DNA of 64,000 nucleotides from Nocardioides alkalitolerans. GTDB lineage: Bacteria > Actinomycetota > Actinomycetes > Propionibacteriales > Nocardioidaceae. Below the pieces are notes generated by a model. It was not told where the DNA came from. It ran no database searches and was given only the letters and a program-made list of their open reading frames with translations. Shown here piece by piece: positions 59,067 through 64,000 of this stretch (position 1 is the first letter of the stretch; every line of letters starts with the position of its first letter). The position numbers were made by a program, and so were the translations under genes. The DNA is taken from NCBI GenBank assembly GCA_038184435.1, contig CP116227.1, forward strand, positions 4,059,501 to 4,123,500, in the 5' to 3' direction.

Positions 59067-59807
59067 GTGCCGACCCCCGCCTCCGACCTCGTCGTCGTGC
59101 GCCGCGGTGCCCTCGTCGTCCTCGGGATCGTCGCGCCCGTCGTGACGCTGCTCGGTGTCGCCCTGCTGGTCGGCACGGGCGACGGGGTGGTGCTCGTGCC
59201 CGGGCTGCTCCTCTGCGTCGCCCTGGCGGGCGGCGTGGCCCAGGAGCGCGCGTACGCCGAGCTCGAGCGCCACCCGCCCGCTCCGACGCTCGTCGTGCTG
59301 CGCGGGGGTGAGCCGGCCCTGTTCCTGCCGCGGTACGGCGCGCTCCTCCGCAACGTGACCCGGATGCTGCTCGGCGTCGGCGTGACGCTGCTCGTCGGGG
59401 CGGTGCTCGCCCTGGTCGCCGCCCACTGGTTCCTCGCGTCCGTCTGCGGGTTGGCGGGCATCGCGTTCCTCGTGGTCGCCGCCCCGGGCCGCGACACGGC
59501 GGGCGGCGTCTGGCTGTCGCCGTACCGGGTCATCGCGGAGCACCTGGGGACGACGTGGGAGGTGCCGTGGACGGCCGTCGCCGGCGTCGAGCCCGGCGAC
59601 CCGCTCACGGTCGTGCTCCACGAGGGCGCCCGGCCGGTGGTGGACCGCCACGGCCCCCCGGTCCGCTCGTGGCGCGTCCGCCCGCTCACCCTGAGCACGC
59701 GACGGCTGGCGGGCGGCGCTGATACCGCGGCGTACGTCGTGGGGCGAGCGGCTGCCGACCCGCGGTTCCGCGCGGGGCTGGGCACGCCGGGGTCGCTGCC
59801 GGGCTGA
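59067..59807 (+). CDS. Membrane protein, PH-like, function unknown
   Basis: A 246-residue protein. It has two hydrophobic helices at residues about 10-55, a charged loop, two more at about 88-140, then an about 100-residue cytosolic beta-rich domain (WLSPYRVIAEHLGTTWEVPWTAVAGVEPGDPLTVVLHEGARPV) of PH-like appearance. GTG at 59067 is used; TTCACT 6 nt upstream could be a weak -10. No family assignment is certain. Confidence 0.65.
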   Translation: MPTPASDLVVVRRGALVVLGIVAPVVTLLGVALLVGTGDGVVLVPGLLLCVALAGGVAQERAYAELERHPPAPTLVVLRGGEPALFLPRYGALLRNVTRMLLGVGVTLLVGAVLALVAAHWFLASVCGLAGIAFLVVAAPGRDTAGGVWLSPYRVIAEHLGTTWEVPWTAVAGVEPGDPLTVVLHEGARPVVDRHGPPVRSWRVRPLTLSTRRLAGGADTAAYVVGRAAADPRFRAGLGTPGSLPG

Positions 59808-59831
59808 GCCCGTGCGGGCCCAGGCAGCGGC

Positions 59832-60470
59832 TCAGGCGCCGGGTGCAGCGCCGACGGCGGTGAGGTACGGGCTGGAGGCCAGACCGGTGACGGCGAGGGT
59901 CCGCGACAGCTGCACGGGGCCGCCCGGTCGCGCGAACGACGCCGTCACGGTGATGGACAGGGGCAGGAGCCGCGCGAAGCGGAGCTCGAAGTCCTCCGTC
60001 CACGTCGTCAGGAGCGGCGCGATGCCGTCCGTGATGGTGCGCTGGAACAGGAAGGACGTGCCGGTGCTGCCGAAGTCGCTGGGCGGCGGGGTGACGGTCC
60101 AGCCGGCGAGGTCGGTCGTGTGGTCCGTCCAGGTGGTGGCCCCGCGGGTCACGGGCGTGGTCATGGACAGCAGGGTCGCGATCTGCGGGAACGTGAACTG
60201 GACCCGGAGGGAGGCGGGGCCGCCGCCCACGGCGATGTCGAGGGCGAGCGCGGCGGCGTCGGCCGGGGGGTCCCCCTGGAGGGAGTCGGGTCCGTTCGAG
60301 AGCGGGTAGACGCCGGCGAAGCTGTCCGAGCGCCAGGTGACGGCGAGGCTGGGCGCGTTCGTGCTCACGGCGTGCGCGGGAGCAGCAGCGACGACGGCGA
60401 CGGCGGGGGCGCTCCAGGCAGCGGTGCGCAGCAGCGTGCGGCGGGGGAGGGCGGGGTGGGGGGAGGACAC
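59832..60470 (-). CDS. Tat-signal secreted protein, function unknown
   Basis: A 212-residue secreted protein. The N-terminus LPRRTLLRTAAWSAPAVAVVAAAPAHA is a twin-arginine-like signal with an AxA cleavage site. The mature part is a Thr/Ser-rich all-beta domain (SLAVTWRSDSFAGVYPL; SLRVQFTFPQIATLLSM; LRFARLLPLSITVTASFA), repeated in style like adhesin or DUF11-type domains. GTG at 60470 is favoured over 60551 because it begins the signal. No catalytic motif is seen. Confidence 0.65.
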   Translation of the reverse strand: MSSPHPALPRRTLLRTAAWSAPAVAVVAAAPAHAVSTNAPSLAVTWRSDSFAGVYPLSNGPDSLQGDPPADAAALALDIAVGGGPASLRVQFTFPQIATLLSMTTPVTRGATTWTDHTTDLAGWTVTPPPSDFGSTGTSFLFQRTITDGIAPLLTTWTEDFELRFARLLPLSITVTASFARPGGPVQLSRTLAVTGLASSPYLTAVGAAPGA

Positions 60471-60633
60471 GTCGGGAGCGTCACACACGGCGGTGGTTCG
60501 CGCGTGAGAACGCCGGGTTTCCCCGGTCACCTGGTCTAGACGCACCCTCAACGTTGCCGCAAGGGAAGCGGTGTTCGCTCAGGCCGCCCTAGCGTCGCGG
60601 TGTCGAGACCACGGCGACCCTCGAGGAGCTCCG

Positions 60634-60723
60634 GTGCGCAGGATGAAGCGGCTGGCCCGCGCGATGCGGTGCCGCCTGAAGTACGGCGACAGCTGTCCGC
60701 ACCACCCCGACTACCACCCCTGA
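60634..60723 (+). CDS. Possible 29-aa basic Cys/His peptide
   Basis: GTG 60634 begins MRRMKRLARAMRCRLKYGDS and ends CPHHPDYHP. TCGAGGAG lies about 8 nt upstream, a good Shine-Dalgarno. The two Cys and three His could bind a metal. No relative is known to me; the excellent ribosome-binding site is the main support. Confidence 0.45.
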   Translation: MRRMKRLARAMRCRLKYGDSCPHHPDYHP

Positions 60724-60844
60724 CCCCGCCTCGTGGGGAACGTCACGGGGCCAACTGGTCCAGACGATGTTTCCCGCGAGTAGCCATTGGTGCCACCCTC
60801 GGGAGTGATCGGGGGAGGCTCACGCTGGGGGAGGGTTCGGGACC

Positions 60845-60967
60845 ATGGCTGCACGCAGTCCGATCGAGGAACGGCGGCTGCGCAGGGCGCTGCAGTACTC
60901 GCTGCTCATCATCTTGTCGATCGTCACGATCGTGCTGTGCTACCTGGCGGTGACGCGCACACCGTAG
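60845..60967 (+). CDS. 40-aa single-helix membrane protein
   Basis: ATG 60845, stop 60967. A charged N-terminus (SPIEERRLRRALQ) is followed by one hydrophobic helix (YSLLIILSIVTIVLCYLAV) and a short tail. GGGGGAGGG about 12 nt upstream may serve for ribosome binding. The composition is typical of real small membrane proteins. Function unknown. Confidence 0.55.
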   Translation: MAARSPIEERRLRRALQYSLLIILSIVTIVLCYLAVTRTP

Positions 60968-61023
60968 TAGATCGTCCTGCCGCGGGTGTTCTCCACCGCA
61001 GGATCTTCTGCCAGCATGGCGGG

Positions 61024-61869
61024 ATGACTGACACCGTCGTCGACGACCTGCTCATCACCGTCGCCCCCACCGGGGCCGAGACGGCGAAGTCCGACTGTCC
61101 CGAGCTGCCCACGACGCTGGACGAGCTCGTCGCGACGGCGAAGGAGTGCGAGGCCGCGGGCGCGGGGTTGATCCACGTCCACGTGCGCGACGCCGACCAC
61201 CGCCCGACGCTGGACCTCGGGCGCCTGCGCGAGACGGTGACCGCGCTGCGCGAGTCGACGTCGCTCGTCGTGCAGCTCTCGACCGGGGGCTCGGTCCACG
61301 ACCCGCTCGAGGACCGGCTGCGCGTGCTCGACGCGGCGCCCGACTCGTGCTCGATCACCCTCGGCACGGTCAATTTCGGGGACGACGTCTTCCTCAACCC
61401 GTGGCCCTTCGTGCGCGACCTGCACCGCGCTGCCCGGGAGCGGGGCATCGCGCCCGAGTTCGAGCTCTTCGACCTCGGGCACGTCGCCGCCCTGGGGCGG
61501 CTGCTCGTCAAGGACGGCCTCCCCGTGGGCGACCGGGTGCACTGCGACCTCGTGATGGGGGTGCCGGGCGGGATGCCGGGCACGGCCGACGCCCTCGTCG
61601 CCGCCGTCACCGCGCTGCCGCCACAGGTGACGTCGTGGTCGGCGACGGGCATCGGGCGGACCGCGATGACGGTGGCGATGGCCGCCCTGGCGAAGGGCGG
61701 CCACCTCCGCGTCGGCATGGAGGACACGCTCACGTTCGCGCCGGGCGAGCCGGTCGGGAGCAACCGGCGTCTCGTGGAACGGGCGGTGACGCTGGGTGGT
61801 CTAGTCCACCGGGCGCCGATGTCGCCGGCGCGGGCGCGGGAGGCCCTGGGGCTGGCTACCGGGCCGTGA
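61024..61869 (+). CDS. BKACE-family (DUF849) beta-keto acid cleavage enzyme
   Basis: A 281-residue TIM-barrel enzyme of the BKACE/DUF849 family, which condenses a beta-keto acid with acetyl-CoA to give acetoacetate and a new CoA ester. Motifs: ITVAPTGAETAKSDCPELPTT, AGAGLIHVHVRDADHRPT with the zinc-binding HVH, and VRDLHRAARERGIAPEFELFDLGH; the C-terminal GHLRVGMEDTLTFAPGEPVGSN is a signature. The substrate cannot be read from sequence. ATG 61024 has CAGCAT 6 nt upstream as a possible -10. Confidence 0.88.
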   Translation: MTDTVVDDLLITVAPTGAETAKSDCPELPTTLDELVATAKECEAAGAGLIHVHVRDADHRPTLDLGRLRETVTALRESTSLVVQLSTGGSVHDPLEDRLRVLDAAPDSCSITLGTVNFGDDVFLNPWPFVRDLHRAARERGIAPEFELFDLGHVAALGRLLVKDGLPVGDRVHCDLVMGVPGGMPGTADALVAAVTALPPQVTSWSATGIGRTAMTVAMAALAKGGHLRVGMEDTLTFAPGEPVGSNRRLVERAVTLGGLVHRAPMSPARAREALGLATGP

Positions 61870-61960
61870 GGCGGGCCACGGACTGTGTTAAGTGCGCGTG
61901 AACTTCGGCGATCGGCACCGATATTTGCCCAGAGTGGTCCGGAACCCTCCCGGGATGCCC

Positions 61961-61966
61961 TAGAGT
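61961..61966 (+). promoter_or_regulatory. Candidate -10 TAGAGT for the small secreted-protein gene
   Basis: TAGAGT lies 57 nt before the ATG at 62024, giving a short leader with GTCAGGGG as ribosome-binding site. The preceding stretch (61870-61960) includes ATCGG-CA-CCGAT (61909-61920) as a possible operator; no gene is seen there. Confidence 0.4.
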
Positions 61967-62023
61967 TCGGGGCGGATGGATGAGGGGTTCATCCGTCCGC
62001 TTCGATCTACGTCAGGGGTTCTC

Positions 62024-62458
62024 ATGAAGAAGCTTCTCGTGGCGATCATCTCCACGGTCGTGATGGCCGTTGGCGTGCTCGCCGGTTCGGCCGCAACTGC
62101 GCAGGCCGCCGAGGGTTACCCGGGGCAGTACGCCACGGGTTCCCGCCTCACGCCCGACCCGATCTCCAACGTCGGCAAGGCCGGCACGGGCAAGGGCTTC
62201 AAGATCTTCTACGCCGGTGAGCCCGGCGTCCGCCTCAACGGCACGGTCTACATCTCGATCCGTCGCTACGGCACGAGCACCGTGCAGGTGAAGCAGTACG
62301 ACTACAAGGGCATCACGCGCTACTACACGACGCCGACCTTCACCCCCAACGTGAAGGCCAACTACCGCGTCACGGTCACGTTCATCCCGGAGGACGAGCA
62401 GTTCCGCCCGTCGGTCCGTGCGTGGAACGTGTGGGTCACCCGCTCCGGCATCGCCTGA
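62024..62458 (+). CDS. Small secreted protein, 144 aa, function unknown
   Basis: A Sec signal peptide (MKKLLVAIISTVVMAVGVLA, then an AQA-type cleavage site) leads to an about 110-residue mature domain rich in Tyr, Thr, Lys and Val (FKIFYAGEPGVRLNGTVYIS; VQVKQYDYKGITRYYTTPTF), probably a beta-sandwich. The Lys start and lower GC of the signal differ from neighbouring Arg-rich signals. A strong intrinsic terminator follows 16 nt later, so it is a single-gene unit. No family recognised. Confidence 0.75.
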   Translation: MKKLLVAIISTVVMAVGVLAGSAATAQAAEGYPGQYATGSRLTPDPISNVGKAGTGKGFKIFYAGEPGVRLNGTVYISIRRYGTSTVQVKQYDYKGITRYYTTPTFTPNVKANYRVTVTFIPEDEQFRPSVRAWNVWVTRSGIA

Positions 62459-62473
62459 GCCCCCGCCTGACCG

Positions 62474-62512
62474 GAACGGCCCCCGCCCTCGGGCGGGGGC
62501 CGTTCTGCTTTT
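62474..62512 (+). terminator. Rho-independent terminator
   Basis: A perfect 15-bp stem, GAACGGCCCCCGCCC / GGGCGGGGGCCGTTC (62474-62488 and 62491-62505), is followed by TGCTTTT. This is the clearest intrinsic terminator in the window. Confidence 0.92.
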
Positions 62513-62538
62513 CCGGCGGCCGGAAGCAGACCGGGGTC

Positions 62539-62898
62539 TCAGTAGACGAGCGCCTGGACGCCGTCGGCGAGGATCTCCTCGGCGAACGTCGCGGCGCCGG
62601 CGATGCGCACGCCCGGCAGCAGGTCGATCTCGGTGATCCCGCGGCGTACGGCGCACTGCGTGCACACCGTCACCTGACCGAGCTCGACGACGGTCGCGAG
62701 CAGGTCGGCGAGCGGGGTGGCGTGGGGGAGGGCGAACTCCTCGGCGCGACCGTGCACGCCGAACCAGGCGGCCTCGCCGGTGAGCCACAGGCCGACGTCG
62801 GCCCCGGCGGCGGCGGCCGCCGCGGCGACCGTGAAGGCCTGGTTGCAGCGCTCGGCGTCCTCGGCCCCGCAGGTGACCTTGATCCTCAGGCTTCGCAT
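62539..62898 (-). CDS. DsrE/DsrF-like family protein
   Basis: A 119-residue alpha/beta protein of the DsrE superfamily: IKVTCGAEDAERCNQAFTVA at the N-terminus, GADVGLWLTGEAAWFG in the middle and VTVCTQCAVRRGI near the C-terminus, whose CxxC Cys pair could carry sulfur. Members act in sulfur relay or are uncharacterised. It ends head-on at the terminator of the preceding gene and starts close to the divergent small membrane gene at 62949. Confidence 0.85.
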   Translation of the reverse strand: MRSLRIKVTCGAEDAERCNQAFTVAAAAAAAGADVGLWLTGEAAWFGVHGRAEEFALPHATPLADLLATVVELGQVTVCTQCAVRRGITEIDLLPGVRIAGAATFAEEILADGVQALVY

Positions 62899-62934
62899 CC
62901 CGCCAGCCTAGGGCGAGGCGCGGACGGCCGCCGA

Positions 62935-62940
62935 TAGACT
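62935..62940 (+). promoter_or_regulatory. -10 TAGACT, leaderless small-protein gene
   Basis: TAGACT ends 8 nt before the ATG at 62949; no Shine-Dalgarno is present. Confidence 0.5.
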
Positions 62941-62948
62941 CCCGCGTC

Positions 62949-63059
62949 ATGGATGCCGTGCTGATCGCCGTGCTCGTCGCCGCGCCCCTCGGGCTCGCGG
63001 CGTTGGCCCTCCGTGCGTTCGCGCGCCTCGTGGGCGCCGGGGCCGGGGGTCGGGCCTGA
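62949..63059 (+). CDS. 36-aa single-helix membrane peptide
   Basis: MDAVLIAVLVAAPLGLAALA starts the peptide, followed by a short basic Gly-rich tail. The stop overlaps the start of the next gene (TGATG), and a -10 element lies just ahead of the ATG, so it appears to be the first gene of a leaderless operon with the nitrobindin-fold protein and fur. It may serve mainly for translational coupling. Confidence 0.55.
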   Translation: MDAVLIAVLVAAPLGLAALALRAFARLVGAGAGGRA

Positions 63060-63553
63060 TGGCGTTCGAGCTGCCGTCCGACCTCCACCCCGACTGCGGG
63101 CCGATCGCCTGGATGCTGGGCACGTGGCGCGGCAACGGCCACGGGGACTACCCGACGATCGAGCCCTACCAGTTCGGCCAGGAGCTCATCTTCACCCACG
63201 ACGGACGCCCGTTCTTCCACTACATGGCGCGCTCGTGGGTGGTGGACGCCGACGGCGCGAAGGTGCGCGACGACGCGATCGAGACCGGGTTCCTCCGCGC
63301 GCTGCCCGGCGGCAAGGTCGAGCTGCTGCTCAGCCACGAGTCCGGGGTCGTCGAGATCTGGATCGGTGAGGCGGAGGGCGGCAAGCTCGAGATCGTGACC
63401 GACGCGATCGGCCGCACCGAGGGCGCCCCCGAGGTGACGGGCGGCAAGCGGCTCTACGGCAACGTCGAGGGCGACCTGCTCTACGCCTACGACCTGGCGG
63501 CGTTCGGCGAGGCCCTGCAGCCCCGCACGTGGGCGCGTCTGCAGCGGGCCTGA
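63059..63553 (+). CDS. Nitrobindin-fold (FABP-like, DUF1794) protein without C-terminal heme His
   Basis: A 164-residue ten-stranded beta-barrel protein. The signature GTWRGNGHGDYPTIEPYQFGQEL at the N-terminus defines the nitrobindin/UPF0678 family. In heme-binding members a conserved histidine near the C-terminus ligates iron; here the corresponding end reads LQPRTWARLQRA with no histidine, so heme binding is doubtful and a fatty-acid or other ligand is possible. ATG at 63059 overlaps the preceding stop. It precedes a Fur-family gene by 2 nt. Confidence 0.88.
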   Translation: MAFELPSDLHPDCGPIAWMLGTWRGNGHGDYPTIEPYQFGQELIFTHDGRPFFHYMARSWVVDADGAKVRDDAIETGFLRALPGGKVELLLSHESGVVEIWIGEAEGGKLEIVTDAIGRTEGAPEVTGGKRLYGNVEGDLLYAYDLAAFGEALQPRTWARLQRA

Positions 63554-63555
63554 CC

Positions 63556-64000
63556 GTGGGCGCGCACCAGCCGGCCGCGCCGGGGGACGGCGTCGAACCG
63601 GACTGGCGCGCCCGCCTCCGGGCGCAGGGCTACCGCCTGACCCCGCAGCGCGAGCTGATCCTGCAGGCGGTGACCACCCTGCGCCACGCGACCCCCGACG
63701 AGGTGCTCGCCGAGGTGCGCAAGTCGTCGTCGGCGGTCAACCTCTCCACGGTCTACCGCACGCTCGAGGTGCTCGAGGGCCTCGGCCTCGTGCGGCACGC
63801 CCACCTGAGTGACCGGGCGCCGACCTTCCACGCCGTCGACGACGGCCACGAGCACTTCCACCTCGTCTGCCGGAAGTGTGGGCGCATCTCGGCTGTTGAC
63901 GTGGAGGAGGCCGCTCCGTTCCTCGACGCGCTCCGCGACCGCCGCGGGTTCGTCGCCGACGCCGGCCACCTGGCCATCTTCGGGGAGTGCGTGCGCTGCC
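63556..64000 (+). CDS. Fur-family metalloregulator (3' end beyond window)
   Basis: The first 148 residues of a Fur-family repressor. The winged-helix reads LRAQGYRLTPQRELILQAV, ATPDEVLAEVRKSSSAVNLSTVYRTLEVLE; the regulatory metal segment is DDGHEHFHLVCRKCGRI, and CVRC at the window edge is the start of the second zinc Cys pair. It could be Fur, Zur or a PerR-like paralogue; the visible part does not decide. GTG at 63556 lies 2 nt after the upstream stop, so it is co-transcribed. Confidence 0.9.
   Translation, partial: MGAHQPAAPGDGVEPDWRARLRAQGYRLTPQRELILQAVTTLRHATPDEVLAEVRKSSSAVNLSTVYRTLEVLEGLGLVRHAHLSDRAPTFHAVDDGHEHFHLVCRKCGRISAVDVEEAAPFLDALRDRRGFVADAGHLAIFGECVRC

Overview
The window is a contiguous piece of a very GC-rich actinobacterial chromosome. 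Evidence for this includes a mycothiol biosynthesis deacetylase (MshB), the FdxA/DapC pair, LCP and VanW cell-envelope proteins, TypA, a Tat-exported glycosidase, many GTG starts, ATGA/GTGA start-stop overlaps, and a recurring -10-like TAnnnT hexamer 6-8 nt upstream of start codons that lack a Shine-Dalgarno sequence, which suggests leaderless mRNAs. Gene content and style fit Nocardioides or a close relative, but that is inference. There is no rRNA, prophage or CRISPR array. One tRNA (tRNA-Arg, anticodon CCT) is present.

Layout. 0-2.4 kb: end of an acyl-CoA carboxylase alpha subunit, a thioesterase-like gene and a histidine phosphatase, then tandem palindromes. 2.5-17.1 kb: a complete L-rhamnose locus. 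A LacI-type repressor is divergent from an operon for an ABC importer (ATPase, two permeases, lipoprotein binding protein), mutarotase, isomerase, a fused rhamnulose-1-phosphate aldolase/lactaldehyde dehydrogenase, rhamnulokinase and a Tat-exported GH106 alpha-L-rhamnosidase. Two identical 14-bp operators and one variant mark the regulon. 17-24.7 kb: lipoprotein, SDR, potassium channel, PadR/HAAS pair, orphan substrate-binding lipoprotein, AhpD-like protein, and an iron-siderophore binding protein with an IdeR-like box divergent from an AraC regulator. 24.8-31 kb: DUF222-HNH endonuclease with nearby repeats, tRNA-Arg, VanY-like peptidase, an OmpR-type two-component pair and a GH10 xylanase.

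31-36.6 kb: a putative persulfide-responsive operon. A CsoR/CstR-family repressor lacking the copper-ligand histidine is divergent from a rhodanese, a persulfide dioxygenase-rhodanese fusion, an MMPL transporter, a 54-aa Cys-rich protein and a TauE sulfite exporter. 36.6-47.7 kb: NarL-type two-component pair, BLUF photoreceptor, LCP protein, MFS efflux pump with divergent TetR, TypA and a thioesterase-like protein. 47.7-48.0 kb: two composite perfect palindromes arranged as an inverted pair. 48-55.3 kb: mshB, DUF6113, VanW, GNAT, fdxA and dapC. 55.3-57.0 kb: a DUF559 endonuclease-like gene bracketed by five 58-bp repeat units (three forward, two inverted), the best candidate for an undescribed small mobile or repeat-endonuclease system. 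57.1-59.0 kb: a Cys-containing leader peptide ahead of a DUF4395/thiosulfate sulfurtransferase/DUF1416 sulfur operon. 59-64 kb: membrane and secreted proteins, several very small ORFs, a BKACE-type enzyme, a DsrE protein, a nitrobindin-fold protein without the usual C-terminal heme histidine, and the start of a Fur-family regulator.

Two themes link the window: plant-polysaccharide use (rhamnosidase, rhamnose uptake and breakdown, xylanase) and sulfur handling (the CstR-like operon, the CysA-type sulfurtransferase operon, DsrE). A third is the density of unrelated intergenic palindromic repeats.
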